Numbered from the stretch's first letter, positions 31,860-40,705 are shown. The stretch is DNA of 64,000 nucleotides from an uncultured Collinsella sp. (GCA_900759335.1 CAAEUX010000038.1:1-64000); one strand, 5' to 3'. The notes: a model not told the origin generated them from the letters alone. Translations and numbers: made by a program.

Positions 31860-33536
31860 TTACGAGAGCGACGTTCTCAGCAACTCGTTGAAGAGCTTCG
31901 GATTGCCCTTGCCGCGGCTCGCCTTCATGCACTGGCCTACCAAAAAGCCGATGACCTTCTGGTTGCCGTCACGATACTGCTGCGCCTGATCGGCACAGTT
32001 TGCCAGCACCTCGTCTACGATCGGCTGCAGCGCGCCGGCATCGCTCACCTGACGCATACCGCGCTCGTCGACGATCTTGTTGGGGTCGTCGCCGGTCTGG
32101 GCCATGGCCTCAAAGACCTCGTGCGCCTGGTTGGAGCTAATGGCATCGGTCGCCAGCAGCTTGGCAAGAGCTGCCACCTGAGCCGGCGCGATGCCGGACT
32201 CGGCCAGCGAAACGCCCGCACCCTTAAGGTAGGCGATCATCTCGTTGACCAGCAGGTTTGCGACCGTCTGAGCCTCTTTGCCAGCCATACCGGCAGCGGC
32301 AACCTCAAAGAAGTCGGCAAACTCCGGGTCGCCGGCAATCTGCTCGGCATCGGCCGCCTTAATGCCAAAGTCGGCCTCAAAACGGGCGCGCTTGGCATCG
32401 GGCAGCTCGGGAATTTCGCCACGGCAGCGGTCGATGAACTCATCGTCCAGATCGAACGGCGCCAGATCGGGATCGGGGAACAGACGATAGTCGTCGGCCG
32501 TCTCCTTCACACGCATGACCACGGTGCGCTTGCGGCTGGGCTCCCAGTGGCGGGTCTCCTGGTAGATGATGCCGCCCTCCTCGAGCACCTCGGCCTGACG
32601 GCAGATCTCGTAGGCAAGGCCATCATGCAGGCTCTTAAACGAGTTGAGGTTCTTAAGCTCGGTCTTGGTGCCCAGCTTGGTCTCGCCGCGGCGGCGCAGC
32701 GACACGTTGCCGTCGCAGCGCATGGAACCCTTCTCCATGGAGCAGTCCGAAATGCCCAGCGTCACAAAGATGCGACGGAGCTTCTCCATAAACAGGCGCG
32801 CTTCCTCGGGCGTGCGCAAATCGGGCTCAGTCACGAGCTCAATCAAGGGCGTGCCACAGCGGTTGTAGTCGACGAGCGACTCGGCCGCGGCGGTAATGCG
32901 GCCCTCGGCGCCGCCCACGTGGACCATCTTGGCGGCGTCCTCCTCCATGTGGATGCGCAGGATGCGGATGGGCACCGTGTAGGAACCGTCCTCGCGACGC
33001 TCGGGCATCTGCAGGTTGGACGCGTCATAGCTGGCCAGATGGCCGGCACGCTGGTTGCCCTCGCGCATGGTCGACGTCATGGACGTGGACAGGCCCTCGG
33101 CGTTGGCCGAAGCGCTCGCCAGGCTCTGAGCCTCGGCCTCGCCAAACGCGCAGTCGGGGCGCTCGGCGGCACCGCGACCGGTCACGTCCAGGTCCAGGTG
33201 ACCGTACATGGCAAAGGCGACCGGACCCTGCGTGGTCTGGAAGTTCTTGGCCATGTCGGGATAGAAGTAGTGCTTGCGGTAGAACATCGAGTGGCGCTGG
33301 ATCTCGCAGTTGGTGGCGAGACCGGCCTTGACGATGCTCTCGATGGCGCGCTTGTTGGGAACCGGCAGGGCGCCGGGCAGGCCCAGGCACACCGGGCACA
33401 CGTTGGCGTTGGGCTCGTCATCGTGGCTGAGCTTGCAGTTGCAGAACATCTTGGTATCGAGTGCGGTGAGCTCGGTATGGATCTCCAGGCCGATCACGGC
33501 CTCCCAATCCTGCAGGACCTCGGAAAGCTCCTTCAT
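31860..33536 (-). CDS. gatB: Asp-tRNA(Asn)/Glu-tRNA(Gln) amidotransferase subunit B
   Basis: 558 residues. GatB activates Glu-tRNA(Gln) or Asp-tRNA(Asn) with ATP and binds the tRNA. Seen: WEAVIGLEIHTELTALDTKMFC, the CNCKLSHDDEPNANVCPVC zinc site, GLPGALPVPN, FYRKHYFYPDM, and the C-terminal YqeY-like helical domain. The start overlaps the gatA stop. Its presence means that Gln-tRNA and/or Asn-tRNA is made by the indirect route. Confidence 0.96.
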   Translation of the reverse strand: MKELSEVLQDWEAVIGLEIHTELTALDTKMFCNCKLSHDDEPNANVCPVCLGLPGALPVPNKRAIESIVKAGLATNCEIQRHSMFYRKHYFYPDMAKNFQTTQGPVAFAMYGHLDLDVTGRGAAERPDCAFGEAEAQSLASASANAEGLSTSMTSTMREGNQRAGHLASYDASNLQMPERREDGSYTVPIRILRIHMEEDAAKMVHVGGAEGRITAAAESLVDYNRCGTPLIELVTEPDLRTPEEARLFMEKLRRIFVTLGISDCSMEKGSMRCDGNVSLRRRGETKLGTKTELKNLNSFKSLHDGLAYEICRQAEVLEEGGIIYQETRHWEPSRKRTVVMRVKETADDYRLFPDPDLAPFDLDDEFIDRCRGEIPELPDAKRARFEADFGIKAADAEQIAGDPEFADFFEVAAAGMAGKEAQTVANLLVNEMIAYLKGAGVSLAESGIAPAQVAALAKLLATDAISSNQAHEVFEAMAQTGDDPNKIVDERGMRQVSDAGALQPIVDEVLANCADQAQQYRDGNQKVIGFLVGQCMKASRGKGNPKLFNELLRTSLS

Positions 33537-35050
33537 TACAGCTCGCCTCCCTTCCCGGCAAAATCGGGCGCGACGGAAAGCGCGGGCGCACCCGTGGCGG
33601 CATCGGCAAAGCCGCGCTCCAGGGCGCGGGCAAACGTGAGCAGCTGACGGTCCTTAAAGGCCGGACCAACCAGCTGGGCAGAAACGGGCAGCTGAGTATC
33701 CTCGCCCAGGCCCAGCGGCACCGAGATGCCACCGTTGCCGCAAATGTTGAGCGAGATGGTGTACAGGTCGGAGAGGTACATCTGCGTGGGGTCGCTGATC
33801 TCGCCAAACTTAAAGGCCGTGCGCGGCGAGGAGGGCATGAGGATGGTGTCAACCTTGGCATACGCGGCGTCGTAGTCCCGCGTGATGAGCGTGCGGGCCT
33901 TTTGCGCGGCGTAGTAGTACTTGTCGTACACGCCCGAGCTCAGCAGGTAGGCGCCGAGCATCTGACGGCGCTTGGCCTCGGCGCCAAAGCCGTGGGCGCG
34001 CGAAAGCGAGCTCTGGTCGGACAAGTTGGCGCAGCCCTCCTCCTGATAGCCGTAGCGAATGCCGTCGAAACGGGCCAGGTTGGAGAATGCCTCGGCCGGG
34101 CCGATGACGTAGTAGGCGGCGATGGCGGCGTCCAGGTGCGGCAGGTCGACCTCGACCAGCTCGGCACCCTGGTTCTGCAGCTCCTGGGCGGCGCGCTGAA
34201 CAGCGGCCTTGACCTCGGGCGTCAGGCCCTCGGCCTCCATGAACGCGGGGATGATGCCCACGCGCTTGCCCTCGATGCTGTCGTTAAGATGCTCGGTAAA
34301 GTCGACGGCGCAATCCTGGCTGGTGCAGTCGTACGGATCGTGGCCCGCGCCGGTAAGCGCGTTCATGGCCAGCGCGACATCCTCGACCGTGCGGCCGAAG
34401 GGCCCCACCTGGTCGAGCGACGAGCCAAAGGCAACCACGCCGTAACGGCTCACGGCGCCGTACGTGGGCTTAAAGCCCACCACGCCGCACAGCGACGCCG
34501 GCTGGCGAATGGAGCCACCGGTGTCCGAGCCCAGCGAGAGCGCGACCTCACCAGCAGCGACGGCGGCAGCGGAGCCGCCCGAGGAACCGCCGGGCACGCG
34601 CTCGGTATCCCAGGGGTTGTTGGTGCGGTGGAAGGCCGAGCTCTCGGTGGAACTACCAAAAGCGAACTCGTCCATGTTGGCCTTGCCCATGGGCAGGCAG
34701 CCGGCATCGAGCATCCGCTGGACGCAGGTAGCGGTGTAGACGCTCTGGTAGTCCCCGAGCATGCGGGAAGCGCAGGTGGTGCGCGTGCCCACGAGGTTCA
34801 TGTTGTCCTTGATGGCCAGCGGCACGCCCGCGAGCGGGGGCAGCGGCTTGCCTGCGGCACGGTCGGCATCCACGCGCGCAGCGGCCTCAAGCGCAAGCTC
34901 GGGCGCCACCTGCAGGAATGCCTGGACCCCGTCCTCGCGCGCCTCGATGGCGGCAAGGGAGGCCTGAGCCACCTCGGTAGCGGTAAAGTCGCCGGCGGCA
35001 ACGCCCGCGGCGATCTGGGCGGCGGTAAGGGAATCGAAGCTCTGCGCCAT
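33536..35050 (-). CDS. gatA: Asp-tRNA(Asn)/Glu-tRNA(Gln) amidotransferase subunit A
   Basis: 504-residue amidase that releases ammonia from glutamine. The amidase signature is clear: GVPLAIKDN with the catalytic lysine, and GGSSGGSAAAVAAGEV with SDTGGSIRQPAS giving the Ser-cis-Ser-Lys triad. The start overlaps the gatC stop. Operon order gatC-gatA-gatB is canonical. Confidence 0.96.
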   Translation of the reverse strand: MAQSFDSLTAAQIAAGVAAGDFTATEVAQASLAAIEAREDGVQAFLQVAPELALEAAARVDADRAAGKPLPPLAGVPLAIKDNMNLVGTRTTCASRMLGDYQSVYTATCVQRMLDAGCLPMGKANMDEFAFGSSTESSAFHRTNNPWDTERVPGGSSGGSAAAVAAGEVALSLGSDTGGSIRQPASLCGVVGFKPTYGAVSRYGVVAFGSSLDQVGPFGRTVEDVALAMNALTGAGHDPYDCTSQDCAVDFTEHLNDSIEGKRVGIIPAFMEAEGLTPEVKAAVQRAAQELQNQGAELVEVDLPHLDAAIAAYYVIGPAEAFSNLARFDGIRYGYQEEGCANLSDQSSLSRAHGFGAEAKRRQMLGAYLLSSGVYDKYYYAAQKARTLITRDYDAAYAKVDTILMPSSPRTAFKFGEISDPTQMYLSDLYTISLNICGNGGISVPLGLGEDTQLPVSAQLVGPAFKDRQLLTFARALERGFADAATGAPALSVAPDFAGKGGEL

Positions 35051-35361
35051 TACTCGCTCTCCCCCTCTCCCAAAATGGACGGCACGCGGAAGTAGCGGTC
35101 GCGCGCGCTGCCGGCGTTTTCGAGTGCAACGTCGAGCGGCAGGTCGCGCTCGGGCTCGCGCAGGTCATCGCCCATCACGTTGGACAGGCTTCCGATAGGA
35201 TGGAACGTGGGCTCCACGTCGGGCAAGTCATATTGCAAGACGGGCTCGAGCATCTGGACGGCGTCGTTCAGGTAGGACGTCATCTGGGTGAGCTCGTCAT
35301 CGGTCAGTGCGATCTTTGCGTACTCGGCGATGCCGCGCACGTCTTTCTCGCTGAGTGCCAT
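35050..35361 (-). CDS. gatC: Asp-tRNA(Asn)/Glu-tRNA(Gln) amidotransferase subunit C
   Basis: 103 residues from ATG 35361, behind GGAAGGGAGCGCCT; the upstream in-frame ATG lacks a ribosome site. GatC wraps around GatA and GatB. Seen: LSEKDVRGIAEYAKIALTDDEL at the N-terminus and a C-terminal FRVPSIL, typical of the family. First gene of the operon. Confidence 0.93.
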   Translation of the reverse strand: MALSEKDVRGIAEYAKIALTDDELTQMTSYLNDAVQMLEPVLQYDLPDVEPTFHPIGSLSNVMGDDLREPERDLPLDVALENAGSARDRYFRVPSILGEGESE

Positions 35362-35396
35362 AGGCGCTCCCTTCCGCATAACAGTTAAACCGCTCT

Positions 35397-35402
35397 AGTA
35401 TA
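35397..35402 (-). promoter_or_regulatory. Candidate -10 of gatCAB
   Basis: Minus-strand TATACT lies 36 bp before the gatC start codon. No good -35 at the normal distance. Confidence 0.35.
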
Positions 35403-35444
35403 CAAGGCAACGCCGGCTTGGAGCAGGCGCTTTACCCAAATGCA

Positions 35445-35590
35445 GCGAAAACGTAACGAGGGCGGCGGTTGGTAAGCGGCGGGCTGGCGGTTCTGCAGCG
35501 AAACCGCACCGTCCATAGCGAAAACCGCGCCGCCCCACAACGAAAACCGTCGCGCACACAGCGAAAACCGTCCCGCCCGAAACGAAAAGC
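35445..35590. repeat. Array of GCGAAAACCG-type repeats with about 21-bp period
   Basis: RCGAAAAC-like words start at 35498, 35518, 35540, 35561 and 35582, that is every 20-22 bp, with an earlier copy at 35445. Units share gcgaaaaccg and a GC-rich, C-rich spacer. The last unit runs into the 65-bp palindrome. Either a decayed tandem repeat or an array of protein sites on one face of the helix. Confidence 0.65.
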
Positions 35591-35650
35591 ATCACAACAT
35601 TCGACGCTTTTCGCCAAAATCGAGATTTTCATCGAATGTTGTGATGGTTT
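35586..35650. repeat. 65-bp palindrome family, copy 1
   Basis: Left arm CATCACAACATTCGA and right arm TCGAATGTTGTGATG, with an inner AAAATC...GATTTT pair. Lies between the sortase stop and gatC, both minus strand. Confidence 0.85.
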
Positions 35651-35661
35651 GGAAGTCCCGA

Positions 35662-35694
35662 CCACCACAAAAGTGCCCGTCCCCTTTATGGTGG
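35662..35694. terminator. 33-bp palindrome family, copy 1 (sortase 3' end)
   Basis: Arms CCACCACAAAAG and CTTTATGGTGG around TGCCCGTCCC, 14 bp behind the sortase stop on the minus strand. Likely terminator of the sortase gene. Confidence 0.6.
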
Positions 35695-35708
35695 TTCTGA
35701 ACGATGCT

Positions 35709-36644
35709 TTATGCCGAGGCCTTGGCCTTGCGGCGCTTACGGACCGCGTGAATCACGATGTCCAGCAGCAACAGCACAATGGCCACGACCACGATGAGCA
35801 CGGCAAACTCGCGCTTGCCCCAGTGGCGGCCGGCCAGCGACTTTTGCTTGTCGACGTCCTTCTTGTTGTACTTGGTGCGCACGCAATGCACCAGCAGGCG
35901 ATGGTCGTTCACCCCGTAGGGCGTGCAGGTGACGAGCGTCACCTTGTCGGCGCCGGGCTCGATGGTCAGCGACTCCATCTCCTCGGGCAGCACCACCTCG
36001 GAGTCCACCATCTTGTAGGCAAGCGTCTTGTTCATGGTGTGCAGCAGCACCAGGTCGCCGGGCTCCAGCGAATGGATGTCGTCGAACATGCTCAGGTTGC
36101 GCATGCCCGAGTGCGCGGTGAGCACGCAATGCGTCGAGGTGCCGCCCACCGGCAGGCTCGTGCCCTCCAGGTGGCCGACGCCCGCCATAAGGACTTCCTC
36201 GCTCGTGCCGTGGTAGATGGGCATGCTCACGTCGATGGAAGGGATCTCGACCCAGCTCATCATGGGGTCGCGGTCAAAGATGAGCTGCTGGGCGTAGGGC
36301 TCGATCTGGTCGGCGGGAAGCTCGGTGGCCTCACCCGCCAGCTGCTCGTTAAAGGAGCGCGCCTGGAGCAGGATGCGCTCGCGCTCCTCGGCAGACAGCG
36401 CGTCCACGGTGCTGGACACGGTGCTGATCTGGTTGAACACGCCCGAGGCCTCGAGCCGGTCCAAGATCCACGGCCAGGTCATAAGGCCCACGCCAATAAG
36501 GATGATGACGATGGTGATGAGCCGATCAGCCCAGCGCGGCAGCCGCTTGCGACGGCGTTTGGGCTTGGGCTTGGGCTGAGGGCTTGAGCCACCGTTGGCC
36601 GCGGCGTTGTTGCTCTTCATATGTTTGGCGCCCTGCACCATCAC
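35709..36644 (-). CDS. Class C (pilus) sortase
   Basis: 311 residues (or 310 if the second codon, ATG, is used; GAGGAG lies just upstream). A basic N-terminus precedes a membrane segment (LITIVIILIGVGLMTWPWIL); the sortase fold has H178 (TAHSG), C240 in TLVTCTP and R249 (NDHRLLV); a second membrane helix ends the protein (VLIVVVAIVLLLLDIVI). Two membrane helices are the mark of class C pilin-polymerising sortases. It should join the pilins encoded at 39-46 kb, from which it is separated by the AbiE-like pair. Confidence 0.9.
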   Translation of the reverse strand: MMVQGAKHMKSNNAAANGGSSPQPKPKPKRRRKRLPRWADRLITIVIILIGVGLMTWPWILDRLEASGVFNQISTVSSTVDALSAEERERILLQARSFNEQLAGEATELPADQIEPYAQQLIFDRDPMMSWVEIPSIDVSMPIYHGTSEEVLMAGVGHLEGTSLPVGGTSTHCVLTAHSGMRNLSMFDDIHSLEPGDLVLLHTMNKTLAYKMVDSEVVLPEEMESLTIEPGADKVTLVTCTPYGVNDHRLLVHCVRTKYNKKDVDKQKSLAGRHWGKREFAVLIVVVAIVLLLLDIVIHAVRKRRKAKASA

Positions 36645-36750
36645 CGGTCACTCCTCTACAACTCAAGTTGTCTAAACAAATAATAGCCGAATTACGAGCT
36701 TCCGCGCCGGACAACGCAGCTAGACTGCACCGTCCGGGCCACGCACCCAC

Positions 36751-37524
36751 TCAACCAATCAAGCCATATGTTGCTTTCATCGTCTCGAGCAACTGCACCA
36801 TCGTTGCGCCCGCAACCCCGATCTGTTTCAGATTGACGTCGCCCACCTCACAATCTTTGACAAACGCAAGCATATCGTCCTTCAGTTCTCCGCGCAGGTC
36901 GACACCTTCCGACTCGCCAAGCAGCTGAGCAAGCCTCAGCGCATCGCGTTTATGCTTTTTTACCTTCCTCGAATCAACGCTCTCCCCCGCTTCCCTTCTA
37001 GCTTTTAGGTCGAGATACGCCTTCGCTTTGAACGGGACAATGTATTCCGTACCCAGGACCGAAACGCCGCCTACGGTCCGAATTCCCTGAAGGAACAAGC
37101 TGTAGTAAGCATCGTCCAATAAAATTGCCGAAAGACAGCTTATGTTTTCATCAACGTGAATTGGCGCCACATCAATCCCCTCACGACCCTTTAGAAAGTC
37201 GGGGCACTTCGCGAAGAGTTCGATCATATGGGGGTAACCCGGCCTCTTTGGCTCTGTAAACCGATAAAAACATGAGCCTTTACCTTCGCCCCAGCCGCAG
37301 CGGTAGCCGCCATCACGCACCAAAGTCCATATAGCTTCTGCCGTCTGAGGCAACCGGTCATCGGCGACAATTACCACATCAAAATCGTGAGTCGCCCTAA
37401 ACGGAAGTCCCGCCTCCGCGAGCAAAATGTCGCATGCCGTGCCGCCGATAAGGGCATACGATCCTGCAGCTTCTTGCATATGCTGCTGAAATTCTTGGAG
37501 ACCTTCTACAGCGCTTCTTGCCAT
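36751..37524 (-). CDS. AbiEii-like nucleotidyltransferase (toxin candidate)
   Basis: 257 residues. The minimal nucleotidyltransferase signature is visible: LIGGTACD (G27, G28) followed by RATHDFDVVIV, with D47 and D49 as metal ligands. This is the pattern of the AbiEii/DUF1814 family, whose members modify tRNA or other targets and act as toxins in abortive-infection modules. The start lies 19 bases inside the upstream regulator gene, so both are co-translated. The family could also have a non-toxic role; activity is inferred. Confidence 0.8.
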   Translation of the reverse strand: MARSAVEGLQEFQQHMQEAAGSYALIGGTACDILLAEAGLPFRATHDFDVVIVADDRLPQTAEAIWTLVRDGGYRCGWGEGKGSCFYRFTEPKRPGYPHMIELFAKCPDFLKGREGIDVAPIHVDENISCLSAILLDDAYYSLFLQGIRTVGGVSVLGTEYIVPFKAKAYLDLKARREAGESVDSRKVKKHKRDALRLAQLLGESEGVDLRGELKDDMLAFVKDCEVGDVNLKQIGVAGATMVQLLETMKATYGLIG

Positions 37525-38474
37525 GGATATTCCTTTCCAAACATGCGATCGACTTCGAGCTGAATTCGCTCATCGTCGATTGCCGCCAAAGATAGCGCAA
37601 GCGAAATGTCGTCGACACGGGAGGAGCCAGCAAACACGGGCGCATAGCGCCACGCTTGGATCATCGCCGTTTCGTTATCCGGCAACTCCCCGTCTGCGAC
37701 TTCGAGGTCGCTCAGTTGACGCCATGTACTTCTTAAGACGGCCTTTTGTTCCATGCCCGGTGCAGCGAGCATCGAACGCGCGGCGAGCGCCGTCTCCCCG
37801 GCGTCAACAAGATAGTCGATCTTCGGCGTCTTCCTTGCAAAAAAGACCTTCGAGACAGGCGAGGAGAGCTCTGCCATGTGCTCGCTGAGCAAAAGATCAA
37901 CGGCGACAGGGAGCACGACGACACGTCGCTCGCAACGCTCGCGCCTCGCGATCCCCCTGTCAACAAGCTCGGTTATGGCCTCACTCGCGCGGCTTGCCGA
38001 AATCCCAAGCGCACGACAAAGGTCATAGGGACGATATGGCTCCTGGGCTGCTCCCCAGATTGCGGCAGCCTGCGCGTTGGGTGACATCTTGGTCGCGTGA
38101 TTATGAAACCGGGCACCGCCCCTCTCCGTGCAGGCCGTGCCCATAAATGGAAGAAAAGCCTGTCTACCGGGGCAAACAAAGGGAATCCCTTGTGCGACCA
38201 ATGCTTTGCGCTGACGTGCATCGGCATCAGGAAACGAAACGACAACAGGAGTTTCCGCGCGCAAGGCTAGCTGACTATAGACTCTCTTGGCCTCGGGAAG
38301 CCCGACGCCAGTAGGCAAACTTGCAAGCAAAAACGAAAAACCGTTTGCGTCAACAGCGCGGACCTCAATCGCCCGCAGATGCAGCGGCAAGCGTGCGGAT
38401 CCAGGCCAATTTTTGGTCTTGGCAGAGAGGCCTAGTGCTTCTTGTAAGTAGATTAGCGCTTCGTTCATTTCCAT
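37506..38474 (-). CDS. Winged-helix regulator paired with nucleotidyltransferase (AbiEi-like antitoxin candidate)
   Basis: 322 residues. The N-terminal part (TPVVVSFPDADARQRKALVAQ, then IPFVCPGRQAFLPFMG) is a domain I recall from MarR-like proteins linked to AbiEii-type transferases. A winged helix follows (PYRPYDLCRALGISASRASEAITELVDRGI). The C-terminal region is helical and carries DDERIQLEVDRMFGKEYPW. A palindrome next to the -10 in its promoter suggests autoregulation, as in AbiE systems. Starts at ATG 38474; no strong ribosome site is visible. Confidence 0.75.
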   Translation of the reverse strand: MEMNEALIYLQEALGLSAKTKNWPGSARLPLHLRAIEVRAVDANGFSFLLASLPTGVGLPEAKRVYSQLALRAETPVVVSFPDADARQRKALVAQGIPFVCPGRQAFLPFMGTACTERGGARFHNHATKMSPNAQAAAIWGAAQEPYRPYDLCRALGISASRASEAITELVDRGIARRERCERRVVVLPVAVDLLLSEHMAELSSPVSKVFFARKTPKIDYLVDAGETALAARSMLAAPGMEQKAVLRSTWRQLSDLEVADGELPDNETAMIQAWRYAPVFAGSSRVDDISLALSLAAIDDERIQLEVDRMFGKEYPWQEAL

Positions 38475-38486
38475 CGTTTTCGTTTG

Positions 38487-38510
38487 ATTCCATTTTTAAT
38501 TGGAATTATA
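38487..38510 (-). promoter_or_regulatory. Promoter with operator-like palindrome for the AbiE-like pair
   Basis: Minus-strand TATAAT (38510-38505) is a perfect -10 sequence. It abuts the inverted repeat ATTCCA (38487-38492)/TGGAAT (38501-38506), which would cover the transcription start. A -35 is not obvious. Confidence 0.55.
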
Positions 38511-38605
38511 CATAATTTTCGGAATTAACGAGATTCCTTTCGTGCGTAGGCCAGCATTTGAGTTTTCAAAATGTTCCGAATCGGTGGGGCGATTCGGGAT
38601 ACAAT

Positions 38606-38710
38606 ATCAATAGAAAACGACGCACCCCGCGTAAATGTTTGGGAGCGCGGGCGGCCTAGTTTTCTGGTTTTGTTAAATGCCCGGGATCCGGCCCCCGGGC
38701 ATTCTTGTTT
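38606..38710 (+). ncRNA. Candidate structured small RNA (about 100 nt)
   Basis: A -10-like TACAAT at 38600-38605 is followed, at the expected start point, by AGAAAAC (38612-38618) that pairs with GTTTTCT (38659-38665). Inside it CCCGCG (38626-38631) pairs with CGCGGG (38646-38651). Then comes a terminator hairpin TGCCCGGG/CCCGGGCA (38678-38685, 38694-38701) and TTCTTGTTT. The promoter itself overlaps an 8-bp inverted repeat CCGAATCG/CGATTCGG (38576-38597). No convincing gene follows on this strand, so it looks like a free-standing small RNA or an orphaned leader. No known RNA family recognised. Confidence 0.5.
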
Positions 38711-38856
38711 GCGCTTGTTGCGGCGCAAATGCCGTCCACCGTCCGCACCGCGCGTGCGCCTACGGACCTTAATCCGAACCTCATACGAGTCAAGAAACGC
38801 GATGACGAACGTACCCGCATCGGACGGTGGAGGCTGGCTGCGTTATCCAAAAAAAC
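38711..38856. other. Intergenic DNA without recognised gene
   Basis: A plus-strand frame here could encode MPSTVRTARAPTDLNPNLIR and further residues, but it has no ribosome site and no family match, and it runs into the pilus terminator. Treated as non-coding or as a gene relic. Confidence 0.4.
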
Positions 38857-38885
38857 GGGGCAGACTCCAGCGCGGAGTCTGCCCC
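38849..38885 (-). terminator. Rho-independent terminator of the pilus operon
   Basis: 12-bp stem GGGGCAGACTCC (38857-38868) with GGAGTCTGCCCC (38874-38885). On the minus strand it is followed by seven U (A-run at 38849-38855). Lies about 100 bp behind the major pilin stop. Confidence 0.88.
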
Positions 38886-38986
38886 GAAAAGAGAATGGCA
38901 AAGCAAGAACGTGGATGGACGAGAAAAGTGTCCGCAAGTCTCATGGCCATCACATCCCACCTGCCAAAGGGATGGGTGAGCGAGCG

Positions 38987-40705
38987 TTACTCCTGCTCGG
39001 ACTCCTCGGCCTGCTTACGGCTGCGGATGAGGTGCGCCACGCCGATGCACAGCACCGCGCCACCAGCGATCCAAGTGAAGGTCACGCCGTTAAGACCGGT
39101 GAGCGGGAGGCCAGAGCCCTTCTTGTTCTGGATGGTGACTGGGATCTTGGTCGTGGTCACGCTTTTATCAGTCTTAGCAGTTGCCATATTGGAGCTGGAC
39201 TCCACCTTAAGATTCGTCAGTGTACCAGTCGCATCATACGTAGGCCTCACCGTAATGGTAAATGGATCGATGGTGTTGTAACCTGCAGGCGTCTCGCTCT
39301 CGGTGATCTCGTATGTGCCCTCAACAAGACCGGGAATAAATACCTTGCCATCAGTATTAGTCGTAAACACTCCGGCATGGCCTGCGTCGTCGACGAGCCC
39401 ACCTTCCTGCGTCAGCCATTTTCCGCCATTGGGAATTTCGGTGTCCCCCTCCTTGGTCATTTTGACCTTAAAGCTGGCAACGAGCTTCTTGTCCGTATTA
39501 TCTGAGTCGGTCTTAGTGACATCGAGACCAAAGACGTAGTCAGTGACTTCATCCGACTCGGAAGTGCCAGTGCCGGTAGACATGGGATCGTTGGAATAGA
39601 CAAGCTTGACCTCATTGGTGGCGCCGTCGGCCTTGTATTCGACTTGACTGTTGAGCTTAGCCTTGTAGGTTACGACCACGTTGGAATTAGCATCGACTTT
39701 AATCGCTGCGCCAGTTTTATCCTTCACAGACTTAAGGTCTCTAAAAGTAATGGTGAGATTTTCCTTCTCATTGGCGTTGTCTTGCCCTAAAGCCACCTCA
39801 TATCCATTATTAGTATCTTGCACGACCTCGGTCTGCTTGCCCTTGTTGTCAATATAAACGCGGAGATCCTTCACTGCGCCATTGGAGTCCTTCACAACCT
39901 CAAGACCCTTGCTCAACGTGTCCTGAAATACATACTCATACTTATTGAACGTAGCGATGTTACTGGCAACGTGGCCAGTCAGTTTATATTCGACCTCCTC
40001 GCCAATATACGAGTCGCTTACCTTTCTCCAGTTCGCGCCCTCGAGCACCTGCTTCTCGACGGTTGGAATGCTGGTCTTCTCGTTAACGGTCACGCCTTTA
40101 CCACCAACAACAGCAAAGATCGGCGAAGTGCCAGTATTCTTCTCTGGCTTCTCTTCGGTGCCCAAGGTACTTCCATCAGTCACAAAAAGATAGTAGCCTT
40201 GCAGAGCATTGCCTTTGTTGTCCTTGGGCTCAAAAACAGTGTCAGAGGCAAAGGATGTCTCCGTTTGATTTACGCTTCCTTCAACTGCCTTTGCCAATCC
40301 GTTAAACAAATTGTTGTTCTCGATAGCGGTCGTCTTGCCAGTACCCTCCGAATGGTCGGTCAGATATTTGGCGGCGGCCTGCGCTGTAGAGTTTTCGTCA
40401 ATACCAGAGTTGGGCACGGTTTTAAGATATCCAAGGACGGCGCTCCTCGCTTCACCGCTCGCCCAATCAATGTTCGAGACGACCTTGTTGTCGTCTTCAT
40501 CCACGACATTTGCCTTGAAAATCTGGTATGCCTTGTACTTCACATCGCCATTCGCATTGTTCTTATTGATGGTGATGCTGTTATTCGGAGCCGCCGCACC
40601 CTCAGCAAACGCCATGGTCACCGGGGCCATGACGCCGCCGAAGCTCAGCGCTGCAGTAAGGCCGGCGGTTACTGCCAGGCGTGCGATGTTCTTGTTCATG
40701 CTCAT
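38987..40705 (-). CDS. Major (backbone) LPxTG pilin
   Basis: 572 residues from ATG 40705 (GAGGAAAAGAAG upstream; the longer frame is rejected). Signal peptide about 1-36 (TAALSFGGVMAPVTMAFAEG). A fimbrial isopeptide-forming domain follows, with FKANVVDEDDNK and DTLSKGLEVV features, then a CnaB-like domain with the E-box ITESETPAGY. The sorting signal is LPLTG at 533-537 plus a hydrophobic helix and RSRKQ. It is the third gene of the pilus operon and the most likely shaft subunit, polymerised by the class C sortase. Confidence 0.88.
   Translation of the reverse strand: MSMNKNIARLAVTAGLTAALSFGGVMAPVTMAFAEGAAAPNNSITINKNNANGDVKYKAYQIFKANVVDEDDNKVVSNIDWASGEARSAVLGYLKTVPNSGIDENSTAQAAAKYLTDHSEGTGKTTAIENNNLFNGLAKAVEGSVNQTETSFASDTVFEPKDNKGNALQGYYLFVTDGSTLGTEEKPEKNTGTSPIFAVVGGKGVTVNEKTSIPTVEKQVLEGANWRKVSDSYIGEEVEYKLTGHVASNIATFNKYEYVFQDTLSKGLEVVKDSNGAVKDLRVYIDNKGKQTEVVQDTNNGYEVALGQDNANEKENLTITFRDLKSVKDKTGAAIKVDANSNVVVTYKAKLNSQVEYKADGATNEVKLVYSNDPMSTGTGTSESDEVTDYVFGLDVTKTDSDNTDKKLVASFKVKMTKEGDTEIPNGGKWLTQEGGLVDDAGHAGVFTTNTDGKVFIPGLVEGTYEITESETPAGYNTIDPFTITVRPTYDATGTLTNLKVESSSNMATAKTDKSVTTTKIPVTIQNKKGSGLPLTGLNGVTFTWIAGGAVLCIGVAHLIRSRKQAEESEQE

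Noticed and set aside
35469..35700. Gene encoded by the phased repeat upstream of gatC
   Set aside because: The frame is only repeat translation (QRKPSRT-type heptads), continues through two palindromes and lies antisense to the sortase gene.
38571..39281. Plus-strand protein of 236 codons over the small-RNA candidate and pilus terminator
   Set aside because: No ribosome site, crosses two terminators, runs antisense into the pilin gene, and has no recognisable domain.
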